Source of the DNA: Caldilineaceae bacterium
Lineage (GTDB): Bacteria > Chloroflexota > Anaerolineae > Caldilineales > Caldilineaceae
Direction: 5' to 3'
DNA: 64,000 nt
Assembly: GCA_022827195.1 (NCBI GenBank)
Contig: JAJDTL010000002.1
Location: forward strand, 62,001-126,000
The notes beneath the pieces were generated by a model. It did no database searches, was not told the origin of the DNA, and saw nothing but the letters and a program-made list of their open reading frames with translations. This document shows positions 39,619 to 47,690 of this stretch, in pieces; position 1 is the stretch's first letter, and each line of letters opens with the position of its first letter. The translations under genes and the position numbers were made by a program.

Positions 39619-40931
39619 TCCAGCACCGCGGGTGTGTAGCGGCCTGCGCGCATGATCGCCAGTTTCGTGCCGTCGCTCAGGTGGCCGGTGACATCCAGCG
39701 TAGGGGTACCGATCATGACGTCCAGGTGCAAATCTGACTTGTTAACGCCGGCGGCCTTCAGCTCATCCGGCGACAGCTCTGCGCCGCCCGCGAGGCCGAT
39801 CGGATAGGCCTGACCGAAAGCGATGTGGCAAGCGGCGTTCTCGTCGAATAGCGTATTGTAGTATACGAGGCCGCTCTGGAAGATCGGCGACGAAACGTCC
39901 ACCAGCGCCACTTCGCCCAGAAATCGCGTCCCCTCTACGGCGAAGAACTGTTCGTAGATCTCCTGGCCTTCACCTGCCGAAAACTCGACAACGCGTCCCT
40001 CTTCGAAGCGAAAAGTCACCTCGGCCACCTCGCGCCGGAACGGGAAGCTGGGGCGAGAGGTCTTAGTCCTGCCATCGACGCGCAGGCGGTGCGGCGTTGT
40101 AAACAGCTCCTCAGTAGGAATGTTTGGCAGGAATACAGGCGTGCCGGCTCTGTCCTCCTCGCCGTTGCCGCCGAATCCGTCGTCTTTCGACGCGCCCAGT
40201 CCGCCCACGCCGCCCGCCCAGTTGGGCCGGTCGGTCAATCCTATCGTCAGATCGGTGGACGGCCTGCCGTCTGCGGCGGGCGTGGGATCAAAAAAGTGCA
40301 GGGAGCGCACTTGTCTGGCCTGCAACGTCGAGCGCGCCGATTCGAGGCTGTCGAGATGGTCCTGCCACGCTGAAAACGGGTCGCCGGCGTCAAGCCGAAT
40401 AATGCGGCGAATCTCGTCCCAAAAGCGGTCCAAGGCCTCTTCGGCCGCGAGGTCGGGGAAGACCTTCTGCGCCCAAGCTGGCGTGGGCAGCGAGGCCACG
40501 TTCCACTGCTGCTTCATTTCCATCATCGACTCGCGCCAGGGCATCATGGCGCGGTATTCAGCGGTCTGCAGGATGCGTAGTCTCGCCGGGTCAAGCTGGG
40601 TCGGAAGCGACGGGTCCTCCTCGCCAACCAGGCTTAGCGCGGCCCAGGCGTCATCCCTGCGCTCCTGGGCCATCTCTTTGAAATAGCCGGGAAGATGCTC
40701 CAGGGTCTCCTCTCGGCTCTTGCGAATGCGAATGCTTTGCAGACGCATGTCGTTGTACTCGATCTGAACGTATTTGGCCCCGGCGTCGTAGGCCGCTTCA
40801 GCCACCTGAAGTGCAAAGTCGCGATGGATGGGCTCGGTCTTGATCACCAGCGACTGTCCGGCCTGCAGGTTCAGGCCCAAGCGGATCAGGAGTTGAGCAT
40901 ACTGTTCGAGCTCTGCTCTGCGATCTGTCAT
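39615..40931 (-). CDS. M29-family aminopeptidase (AmpS/PepS-like)
   Basis: A 438-residue two-metal leucyl-type aminopeptidase. Metal and catalytic positions are visible in [14 protein letters not shown] (Glu274-Glu275), [23 protein letters not shown], and [13 protein letters not shown]. Compared with the family, residues about 241-263 form an unusual Gly-, Asp- and Glu-rich insertion ([11 protein letters not shown]...EEDRAG) directly before the metal site. Cytosolic: no signal peptide. First gene of a unit with mmuM. Confidence 0.92.
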   Translation of the reverse strand: MTDRRAELEQYAQLLIRLGLNLQAGQSLVIKTEPIHRDFALQVAEAAYDAGAKYVQIEYNDMRLQSIRIRKSREETLEHLPGYFKEMAQERRDDAWAALSLVGEEDPSLPTQLDPARLRILQTAEYRAMMPWRESMMEMKQQWNVASLPTPAWAQKVFPDLAAEEALDRFWDEIRRIIRLDAGDPFSAWQDHLDSLESARSTLQARQVRSLHFFDPTPAADGRPSTDLTIGLTDRPNWAGGVGGLGASKDDGFGGNGEEDRAGTPVFLPNIPTEELFTTPHRLRVDGRTKTSRPSFPFRREVAEVTFRFEEGRVVEFSAGEGQEIYEQFFAVEGTRFLGEVALVDVSSPIFQSGLVYYNTLFDENAACHIAFGQAYPIGLAGGAELSPDELKAAGVNKSDLHLDVMIGTPTLDVTGHLSDGTKLAIMRAGRYTPAVLE

Positions 40932-41090
40932 CGGAATGCTCTTTCCGCGCTGGCCCTGAGACGGCCGCGCGATTTCCTGTAATTGTGTCAGTATGTAAGT
41001 GTGTCAACGGGCCGGACTTACAATTGTTTCGTTGCAAGAAAGCCAGCCTGGAAATGGTGCGTATGCGATTGGCCCTAGCCGCCCGCGAAC

Positions 41091-41119
41091 TTGACAAGCC
41101 CCGCCCAGCTCAATAGAAT
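41091..41119 (+). promoter_or_regulatory. Promoter of tRNA-Lys
   Basis: Perfect TTGACA (41091-41096), 17-base spacer, TAGAAT (41114-41119). Start about 41126, eight bases before the mature tRNA. Confidence 0.85.
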
Positions 41120-41133
41120 ATCTTGTGGCAAAC

Positions 41134-41206
41134 GGCCCACTAGCTCAACTGGCAGAGCAGCGGACTCTTAATCCGCGGGTTCGGGGTTCGAATCCCTGGT
41201 GGGTCA
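41134..41206 (+). tRNA. tRNA-Lys (anticodon CTT)
   Basis: 73 bases folding as a cloverleaf: acceptor GGCCCAC/GTGGGTC with one G-T pair, D arm GCTC/GAGC, anticodon arm GCGGA-CTCTTAA-TCCGC with anticodon CTT, T arm CGGGG-TTCGAAT-CCCTG. Discriminator A is encoded; CCA is not. Its own promoter and terminator make it a single-gene unit. Confidence 0.97.
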
Positions 41207-41210
41207 CCTC

Positions 41211-41250
41211 ATTGCGGGCGGACAGTTCGGTGTCCCCCGCATTCTTTTTT
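41211..41250 (+). terminator. Rho-independent terminator of tRNA-Lys
   Basis: GCGGG-C-GGACA (41214-41224) pairs with TGTCC-CCCGC (41231-41240) with one bulged C, around GTTCGG, followed by ATTCTTTTTT. Confidence 0.85.
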
Positions 41251-41650
41251 GCGATGAAGCAACTAAGCATCGGGTTCGGGCCGTTCACATGCCCAGGAAC
41301 GCCGGGCCGCTGCCCATTTGCTCCTGCAGTTCGCCCCGACAAAGGGCCGCTCGACAGGAGATTGATCGCGGTTGTCCGCTGGAGGCAAATGCCCCAATAT
41401 TTCAGGTACGCCGTCAAACCGAGCCTGGTATCGCTACCCCTAAACCCTGCGCAGACCTCTCATTCAGCTGCCCTTTCGGTGGGCGACCCGCTCGCTCCCG
41501 ACACCAAAAACCCGCTGCGCTCAACCTACGCGACAACGGGTCACGTTTGACCGTCGATTGGGTAGCAAGTCCGCGTGTGCCGGAACGCTTCAGCCACTTT
41601 CCGGAGCCGAGCGAAGGCGGACGCTTGTTGCTTTGGCAAGCGCTCTCGCG
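41251..41650. other. Gene-free stretch between tRNA-Lys and rpmG
   Basis: About 400 bases between the tRNA terminator and the end of rpmG. Open frames exist on the plus strand but have no ribosome binding site, no family resemblance, and lie antisense to the rpmG downstream region. No repeats or RNA genes were recognised. Confidence 0.5.
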
Positions 41651-41812
41651 CTATCGGGTCTCCCGGTAGACCACGTGCTTGCGCAAGACCGGATCAAACT
41701 TTCGCAACTCCAGGCGTTTGTCATTATTGCGCCGGTTCTTGCTCGTCAGATACACATGGTGACTCTCCGTGCTGCGCATCCTCACGAGCTGGCGCGGGCC
41801 TCTCTTCGCCAT
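41651..41812 (-). CDS. rpmG: 50S ribosomal protein L33, cysteine-free form
   Basis: A 53-residue protein beginning MAKRGPRQLV and ending KHVVYRETR, with the L33 core STESHHVYLTSKNRRNNDKRLELRKFDPVLRK. It has no cysteine, so this is the zinc-independent (C-minus) form. ATG 41812 has GGAGGAGATT directly upstream. Transcribed alone, with a structured leader (see 41845-41894). Confidence 0.96.
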   Translation of the reverse strand: MAKRGPRQLVRMRSTESHHVYLTSKNRRNNDKRLELRKFDPVLRKHVVYRETR

Positions 41813-41844
41813 AATCTCCTCCAACAAGCTTTCTCTATATAGAA

Positions 41845-41894
41845 GGGGCAACACGCAGGCGCTGCCCCGGGGACCGAGCGAGGATTGTCCTCGC
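41845..41894 (-). promoter_or_regulatory. Structured leader of rpmG with two hairpins
   Basis: In the rpmG mRNA, GCGAGGA-CAA-TCCTCGC forms a perfect 7-bp hairpin (41878-41894), and GGGGCA/TGCCCC pair around a 12-base loop (41845-41850 with 41863-41868). They lie between the predicted start near 41922 and the ribosome binding site. Possible site for ribosomal-protein feedback control. Confidence 0.45.
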
Positions 41895-41928
41895 ACCGTC
41901 ATGGTCCGTACCTGTATCTAGAAGGGGT

Positions 41929-41957
41929 ATTGTAACCGCGGAAGGTCAGCCAAGCAA
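41929..41957 (-). promoter_or_regulatory. Promoter of rpmG
   Basis: Minus-strand TTGCTT (41952-41957), 17-base spacer, TACAAT (41929-41934). A related TAGAAGGGGyA sequence occurs twice on the plus strand, at 41840-41850 and 41919-41929. Confidence 0.5.
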
Positions 41958-42032
41958 ACTGAGTCACCCCGGAGGCCCGAATTCAGTGGCAATTCGGCGG
42001 TCCGGAGAACGGCCCCGGGATAACTACCGGCA

Positions 42033-42060
42033 TTGCTCGCCCGCCAGTTTTCATTACAAT
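42033..42060 (+). promoter_or_regulatory. Promoter of the D-2-hydroxyacid dehydrogenase
   Basis: TTGCTC (42033-42038), 16-base spacer, TACAAT (42055-42060); leader about 42 bases. Confidence 0.5.
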
Positions 42061-42108
42061 GGATGTGGTAAGCAATCGAGGCTACCGACTCACGAAAGGT
42101 AAAGAACG

Positions 42109-43059
42109 ATGAACTTTCTCATCTACCCGGCGTTAAGATCCAGCGAGCTTGCGCAGGTGCAGGCGCTTTCTTCCGAGTTGGAGATCGTCAACGCATTGAC
42201 GGAAGAGGACGCACTGGCTGCGATTCCACAGGCGGTCGGCATGTACGGCGACCTGACCCCGGCCCTGCTGGAGCGGGCCGACAACCTTCGCTGGCTGCAG
42301 ACGCCGGTTGCGGGCCTGGAACACTACATGTTCCCCGCGCTGGCCGAGAGCGGCATCGTGGTCAGCAATATGGCAAAGATATACGGCGACATGATCGCTG
42401 ACCACGCCTTCTGTTTCATCCTGATGTTCGCGCGCGGGATTCACTTGTACATGCGCCGCCAAATCAAGGGCGTCTGGCAGAAGGGAACGCCGGTCCATCA
42501 CCTTGGGGATTGCACGCTCGGCGTCATCGGACTTGGGGGCATCGGCGCGGAGCTGGCCCGCCGCGGCAAGGCACACGACATGCGTGTGATCGCGGTCGAC
42601 GCCCGGGCCGGCGATACGCCCGGACGTGACCTGGAGCTGGACGCGCTCTGGCCACAGGAGCGGCTGCACGACCTCCTGGCCGAATCGGACTTCGTCGTAA
42701 GCTGTGTGCCACAGACGCCAGAGACAGTCGGGCTGATCGGGGCGGAGGAGCTGGCCCGGATGAAGCCGACCGCCTATCTGATCAACATAAGTCGCGGGGT
42801 CGTAGTCAAGCTGGACGCCCTCGTCGACGCGCTCGAGGCCGGAGGCGTTGCCGGCGCCGCGCTCGACGTTTACGAGCAGGAGCCGTTGCCGGCCGAACAT
42901 CCGCTCTGGCAGATGGAGAATGTGATCCTGACGCCCCACGTAGCCGCAGACAATCCCCACGTGCCCCAGCGCCGCATCGATACGCTCTGCGGCAATCTGC
43001 GCCGCTACCTGAACGGCGAGCCGCTTCGGAACGTTGTCGACAAGGCAAGGTTGTTCTGA
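42109..43059 (+). CDS. D-isomer-specific 2-hydroxyacid dehydrogenase
   Basis: A 316-residue NAD(P)-dependent dehydrogenase. The Rossmann motif is GVIGLGGIGAELARRGK with an acidic residue after it (VIAVDARA), suggesting NAD preference. Catalytic residues are the Arg of INISRGVVV, the Glu of VYEQEPLP and the His of LTPHVAAD. The substrate is unknown; the family reduces 2-keto acids such as glyoxylate, hydroxypyruvate or phosphonate-type acids. Monocistronic; convergent with livF. AAAGG lies 8 bases before the ATG. Confidence 0.93.
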   Translation: MNFLIYPALRSSELAQVQALSSELEIVNALTEEDALAAIPQAVGMYGDLTPALLERADNLRWLQTPVAGLEHYMFPALAESGIVVSNMAKIYGDMIADHAFCFILMFARGIHLYMRRQIKGVWQKGTPVHHLGDCTLGVIGLGGIGAELARRGKAHDMRVIAVDARAGDTPGRDLELDALWPQERLHDLLAESDFVVSCVPQTPETVGLIGAEELARMKPTAYLINISRGVVVKLDALVDALEAGGVAGAALDVYEQEPLPAEHPLWQMENVILTPHVAADNPHVPQRRIDTLCGNLRRYLNGEPLRNVVDKARLF

Positions 43060-43071
43060 GTCGGAGCGAAG

Positions 43072-43824
43072 TCAGATGCCCAGGTAGGCCTCGGCAACCT
43101 GCGGATCGGAGAGGAGATGTTGGGCGTCGCCGCTAAGGACGATGTGCCCGGTTTCTAGAACATAGCCGCGGTGTGCGACCTGGAGGGCTGCCTGGGCGTT
43201 CTGCTCCACCAGCAAGATGGTCGTCCCCTGCGCGTTTATCTCGCGAATTATCTGGAAGATCTGCTGGACAAGGAGAGGCGCCAGACCCATCGACGGCTCA
43301 TCCAGGAGAAGAATGCTTGGGCGGCTCATCAGCGAACGCCCGATGGCCAGCATCTGCTGCTCTCCGCCGGACAGCGTGCCTCCCGGCTGGCTGAGCCGCT
43401 CCTCCAGTCGCGGAAAGAGTTCGAGGACACGCGCCATGTCGCTCCGGATTCCGTCGGCATCCGTGCGGGCAAACGCGCCCATTGCCAGATTCTCCTTGAC
43501 CGAGAGCCTGGCGAAGATTTTGCGGCCTTCAGGCGACTGCGAGACGCCGAGCCTGGCAACTTCGTGGGCATGAAGGCGGTCGAGACGGATTCCAGGTTCT
43601 TGCACGTCGCCGGCGCGTTCGCTTCCACCGTTCTGGCTGCTTTCCAGGTAGATTGCGCCCGACTGCGCGCTAATCACGCCGCTAATCGTGTTGAGCGTTG
43701 TCGTTTTGCCGGCCCCATTGGAGCCTATCAGCGTGACGATTTCGCCTTTGTTCACGGTCAAAGAGACGCCCTTGAGCGCGTGAATGTGGCCGTAGAAAGT
43801 GTGGACTGAATCTAGAATCAACAA
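43072..43824 (-). CDS. livF: Branched-chain amino acid ABC transporter ATPase LivF
   Basis: A 250-residue ATPase with Walker A GSNGAGKTTT, the family motif LGVSQSPEGRKIFARLSVKENL, signature LSGGEQQMLAIGR and LLLDEPSMGLAP, all characteristic of LivF. The start is a TTG four bases beyond the livG stop (GGGGAGCGG ribosome binding site). A short non-conserved segment SSQNGGSERAGDVQEPG lies between beta strands near 57-75. Last gene of the liv operon. Confidence 0.94.
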   Translation of the reverse strand: MLILDSVHTFYGHIHALKGVSLTVNKGEIVTLIGSNGAGKTTTLNTISGVISAQSGAIYLESSQNGGSERAGDVQEPGIRLDRLHAHEVARLGVSQSPEGRKIFARLSVKENLAMGAFARTDADGIRSDMARVLELFPRLEERLSQPGGTLSGGEQQMLAIGRSLMSRPSILLLDEPSMGLAPLLVQQIFQIIREINAQGTTILLVEQNAQAALQVAHRGYVLETGHIVLSGDAQHLLSDPQVAEAYLGI

Positions 43825-43827
43825 CGG

Positions 43828-44628
43828 TTACCGCTCCCCGGCTGCGACCGGACCCTCCATGGCTACTTCGGGACCCAGATAGGCCTCGACGACTCTTGGG
43901 TTTGCCCGCACATCATCGGGCGCGCCGCTGGCGATCTTTTTCCCGTAGTCCAGGACGGTTACGTTCTCGGAAACGCTCATCACCACCTTCATGTCGTGTT
44001 CGATCAGAAAGACAGTGATTCCCATCCCGTCGCGCAGCCTGTGCATCAACTCCATCATCCGCTCGGTCTCGCGGGGATTCATGCCGGCCGCCGGTTCGTC
44101 GAGAAGAAGCAGCCGCGGGCGGCTTCCCAAAGCGCGCGCAACCTCCAGCAGCCTCTGCTCCCCGTACGGCAGGTTGGTTGAGACGACCTCCTCCTGTCCG
44201 CCGAGACCCACGAAATCGAGTAGTTCTCGCCCAGTCTGACGCGCGGCCCGCTCTTCTGCCCGCTGCCGGGTGGTACGCAGGATGGCGCTCCAGTGTGAAG
44301 CGTGCAGGCGCAGGTGCTGTCCAACGAGCACGTTTTCTAGCGCAGTCATCCTGCCGAAGAGCCGGATATTCTGGTATGTGCGGGCGATGCCGCGTGCGGT
44401 GATCTCGTCCGAACGCAGGCCCACAAGCGACTGGTCCTCGAAGAGAATCTCCCCTTCTTCGGGGCGGTGCAGACCTGTCAGGCAGTTGAACAGCGTGGTC
44501 TTGCCCGCCCCATTTGGCCCGATGAGAGAGGCGATCGAACCCGCCTCGATATCGATATCCACTTTGTCTACGGCGACAAGGCCGCCGAAAACCTTGGTGA
44601 CACCCCGGACAGCGAGAAGGACGGTCAT
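43828..44628 (-). CDS. livG: Branched-chain amino acid ABC transporter ATPase LivG
   Basis: A 266-residue ATPase. Walker A GPNGAGKTTLFNCLTG, the LivG-type ITARGIARTYQNIRLF, the signature in NLPYGEQRLLEVARAL (YGEQ in place of SGGQ, normal for LivG), Walker B LLLLDEPAAGMNP, and the C-terminal VVEAYLG are present. The ATG overlaps the livM stop by 4 bases. Confidence 0.95.
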   Translation of the reverse strand: MTVLLAVRGVTKVFGGLVAVDKVDIDIEAGSIASLIGPNGAGKTTLFNCLTGLHRPEEGEILFEDQSLVGLRSDEITARGIARTYQNIRLFGRMTALENVLVGQHLRLHASHWSAILRTTRQRAEERAARQTGRELLDFVGLGGQEEVVSTNLPYGEQRLLEVARALGSRPRLLLLDEPAAGMNPRETERMMELMHRLRDGMGITVFLIEHDMKVVMSVSENVTVLDYGKKIASGAPDDVRANPRVVEAYLGPEVAMEGPVAAGER

Positions 44629-46526
44629 TGCATCGCACCGTCTTGGCCGGCCACAGCCGCCCCGTCGTCGTCTGCCAACTCTTGCACGATCTCCCCATTT
44701 GCTTCCGGGCCGATCTGGCTCTCTCCTGCATCCTCCGCGGCGGCCTCAAATCGCCGGCGCGATGACGGCAGAATGCCGGCGGGGCGGACGATCATCATAA
44801 TCACCAGCAGGGCGGCAAAGGCAACGATGCGGTATTCGTCTACCCCGCGCAGCACTTCGGGAAGCCCCTTGAGTGCGAGCGCGCCGAGAACGATGCCGGC
44901 CGGGCTGCCAATGCCCCCCACGATTATCAGCGCCAGTGCGTCTATGGAGACGAAGAGCGAGAAGTTCTCAGGGAATATGTTGATTTGGCGCGCGGCGTAC
45001 AGCTGCCCGGCCAGTCCGGCAAAGGTGGCACCGATGGCAAATGCGAGCAGTTTCGTGCGCACGAGATGGACGCCCGTGGCCTGGGCGACATCCTCATCTT
45101 CCTGCAAAGCGATCCAGGCCCGGCCCAGCCGCGAGTCGTTCAAGCGGACCGCGACAAATGCGATCGCTGCAGAACTTGCGAGGGCCAGCAGAAAGATCCA
45201 TCCCTGCGAACTGAGCAGTCCGCCGGATACCGCCTCCGGTTCAAGCCCGAAGAGACCCGGCTGCGCGATTTCGAGGATGCCGCGCGGCCCATTGGTCAGC
45301 TCGCCCAAATTGAGCATGAAGAGACGGATGATCTCGCCAAAACCGAGCGTAACGATTGCAAGATAGTCGCCTCGCAGGCGAAGTACCGGAATGCCTAGCA
45401 GGATGCCGCCGATAGCGGCCGTGATCATGGCCAGAGGAAGCGCCATCCAGTATCCGAGCAGAGGGCTGTCTGCCTGTACGCCAAATCCGGTCAAGAGGCC
45501 GCTGATAAAGGGCGAAGAGAACGGGGCTGACACGAAGGCGTAAACATAGGCGCCGATGGCGAAGAAAGCGACATAACCAAGGTCGAGCAGACCCGCATAG
45601 CCGACAACGATGTTCAGGCCAAGCCCCATCATGACAAAGATGAAGACGATTCCCATGACCGAATTCTGAAACTGGTCGAGGACAAAAGGCATGATCAGCA
45701 CGCCGATGCCGAGCAGAACGGAGACGATTAGCCGTTCACGGCCCGGATTCGCAGCCCGCAGGGCGAACAGCCCGCTGCCGGTTGCAACCAGCGTGAACAG
45801 CAGGCGGACCGTGCTCCTGTCGGTTCCGAATGCGCCGACGCCGGGCAGCCCCAGCCAGACGACGACAGCCAGTAGCGCGAAAGGAAATGCAATCACCAGC
45901 CAGTGCAGCGCCGAGGCGAACGCAGGTCCGGAAAGACGCGCCTTCAATAGGGCTGAACCAGCCGCTTGAGCCGCGTCAGCCTTACCTGCCAGGACGGCAA
46001 GCGCGGCCAGTACCCCGCCGCCCGTAAAATAGAGTACGGAGAAGAGGTAGCGCAGCGGAGGCACCTGCGCCTCAGCGACCGCGCCGGGCGACACGCCGAG
46101 CAATGCGGCTACGTTTACGGGAACAATCTTGTCAAAGACCGGTTGAATCGCCACGCCGCTTCCCAGAATCGCGGCGAACACGGCGCTCACAGTTGCGATC
46201 AGCAGCCCCGTTGTGGCGCCGGCCGCGGCGCCTTGCGCCAATACCAGGCTTGAAAGGCCCCCCCGTGTCTCGGCCCGAGCCTGCACTTGGGCCTGCTGCC
46301 CATGGCCAACTTCCCAACCGGGCTTGGGCTGCCCGGCTGTACCGACAAGGGGAACTCTTTCTGAAATGGCCTGTGAAGTACGGCGGAGACGGTACCAGAA
46401 GAGGAGCGCGGCCAAAAGGGCGAGGAGAGGCAGGGCGTTGCCACCCGTCCGACCGGGGATGCCGACGAGGATCAGGTAGCTCAGAAGTGCAAAGGTGATG
46501 AGCCCGGTCTTGATTGCTGTGGGCAC
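44625..46526 (-). CDS. livM: Branched-chain amino acid ABC transporter permease LivM, N-terminally extended
   Basis: A 633-residue permease; typical LivM proteins have 300-430. The conserved core starts near residue 290 with LGLNIVVGYAGLLDLGYVAFFAIGAYVYA and includes RLRGDYLAIVTLGFGEI and AGVTGLAG-type loops, ending NPAG-like. The first 260 residues add about six membrane helices and a charged loop (residues 51-90) with no recognised domain. The extension is in frame and shares composition with the core. Start is GTG 46526 with GAGGCG upstream. The C-terminal tail of about 40 residues is acidic. Confidence 0.9.
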   Translation of the reverse strand: MPTAIKTGLITFALLSYLILVGIPGRTGGNALPLLALLAALLFWYRLRRTSQAISERVPLVGTAGQPKPGWEVGHGQQAQVQARAETRGGLSSLVLAQGAAAGATTGLLIATVSAVFAAILGSGVAIQPVFDKIVPVNVAALLGVSPGAVAEAQVPPLRYLFSVLYFTGGGVLAALAVLAGKADAAQAAGSALLKARLSGPAFASALHWLVIAFPFALLAVVVWLGLPGVGAFGTDRSTVRLLFTLVATGSGLFALRAANPGRERLIVSVLLGIGVLIMPFVLDQFQNSVMGIVFIFVMMGLGLNIVVGYAGLLDLGYVAFFAIGAYVYAFVSAPFSSPFISGLLTGFGVQADSPLLGYWMALPLAMITAAIGGILLGIPVLRLRGDYLAIVTLGFGEIIRLFMLNLGELTNGPRGILEIAQPGLFGLEPEAVSGGLLSSQGWIFLLALASSAAIAFVAVRLNDSRLGRAWIALQEDEDVAQATGVHLVRTKLLAFAIGATFAGLAGQLYAARQINIFPENFSLFVSIDALALIIVGGIGSPAGIVLGALALKGLPEVLRGVDEYRIVAFAALLVIMMIVRPAGILPSSRRRFEAAAEDAGESQIGPEANGEIVQELADDDGAAVAGQDGAMQ

Positions 46527-46540
46527 AGTAACGCCTCGGC

Positions 46541-47614
46541 TCAGGCCTTCTTCTCGCTTAGCACTTCGCCAAAGAGGCCGGACGGACGGAAGATCAGAAT
46601 CAGGACAAGGAGCGTGAAGGCGATGACATCCTTGTATTCGGTGGGGATGCCCAGGGCGCTCGGTCCAATCGCTTCAATCAGGCCGAGCAAGAGGGCGCCG
46701 AACATTGCGCCGGGAATGTTGCCGATGCCGCCCAGAACGGCGGCAGTGAATGCCTTCAAGCCGGGAATGAAGCCGCTGTTGAACTTGACGACCGTGTTGT
46801 GAAATCCGAGCATTACGCCGGCCGCACCGGCCAGCGCCGAGCCGAGCATAAACGTCAGCACAATGACTGCATTGACGTCGACGCCCATCAGCGAAGCGGT
46901 TGCCCTGTCTTCGGCTACGGCTCTCATTGCCCGTCCCAGCTTCGTCCGCTGAATGATAAAGAAAAGAACCAACATCAACAGGATGGAGGTGAAGAAGATG
47001 ATGGCGCCGGTGTAGGGGATGAATACATTTCCCAGTCGCAGGCCGCCCGAAATCAGTTCGGGTTTGCGGTAGCTGTGCGGGCTGACACCGAAGATCAGAA
47101 GCACCGAATACTGCAGAAACAGAGAGGCGCCGATTGCGCTGATCAGAGGCACCAGCCGCGGCGCCTGGCGCAGCGGGCGGTAGGCCAGCCGTTCCAAGGT
47201 GACGCCGATCAGAACGGAGGCTGCCATACCGACCAACATGATGAAGAACAAGGCGACTACGACAACGAGCCAGGGCCCTTCCATCCAGCCACGGGCCTGG
47301 GCGAATTGAAGGGCGAAGAAACCGGCGATGCCGCCGATCATCATCACTTCGCCGTGCGCGAAATTGATCATGAAGAGGATGCCGTATACGAGCGTATAGC
47401 CCAGTGCGACGAGCGCGTAAACGCCACCCAGGACCAGCCCGTTCAGGGCCTGGGATATCCAGAATGAAGCGGGATAGCCCTCAGCCAACCCGACGGTGAT
47501 CACCCGCCAAAGTACGACTGCTACAATTGAAAGGCCGAAGGCCCGGATAGCGTATTTCTGGAAGGTGGCCCCATCCAGATTGAAGGGCTGCGCCGAAGTA
47601 GCTCGACCTGCCAT
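46541..47614 (-). CDS. livH: Branched-chain amino acid ABC transporter permease LivH
   Basis: A 357-residue permease with about eight membrane helices. Signatures: NGLVLGGVYALVALGYTLVYGILFMINFAHGEV and AALGGIGNIPGA-type motif (LGGIGNIPGAMFGALLLGLIE), plus LTFMLGSALAGAAGVMLG. An N-terminal extension of about 40 residues precedes the first conserved helix. Part of the liv operon, 14 bases from livM. Confidence 0.94.
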   Translation of the reverse strand: MAGRATSAQPFNLDGATFQKYAIRAFGLSIVAVVLWRVITVGLAEGYPASFWISQALNGLVLGGVYALVALGYTLVYGILFMINFAHGEVMMIGGIAGFFALQFAQARGWMEGPWLVVVVALFFIMLVGMAASVLIGVTLERLAYRPLRQAPRLVPLISAIGASLFLQYSVLLIFGVSPHSYRKPELISGGLRLGNVFIPYTGAIIFFTSILLMLVLFFIIQRTKLGRAMRAVAEDRATASLMGVDVNAVIVLTFMLGSALAGAAGVMLGFHNTVVKFNSGFIPGLKAFTAAVLGGIGNIPGAMFGALLLGLIEAIGPSALGIPTEYKDVIAFTLLVLILIFRPSGLFGEVLSEKKA

Positions 47615-47641
47615 ACACGCCTTCGAGTGGGAAAAGAGGGG

Positions 47642-47684
47642 GAGAGAGGAGATGGAGGGCGTTCAGGGCTCCTTCTCCTCTCTC
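47642..47684 (-). promoter_or_regulatory. Intercistronic hairpin between the Liv binding-protein gene and livH
   Basis: GAGAGAGGAGA (47642-47652) pairs perfectly with TCTCCTCTCTC (47674-47684), an 11-bp stem starting 7 bases after the binding-protein stop. With no T tract, it probably stabilises the binding-protein message or partly terminates, giving more binding protein than permease. Confidence 0.6.
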
Positions 47685-47690
47685 GGTAGA

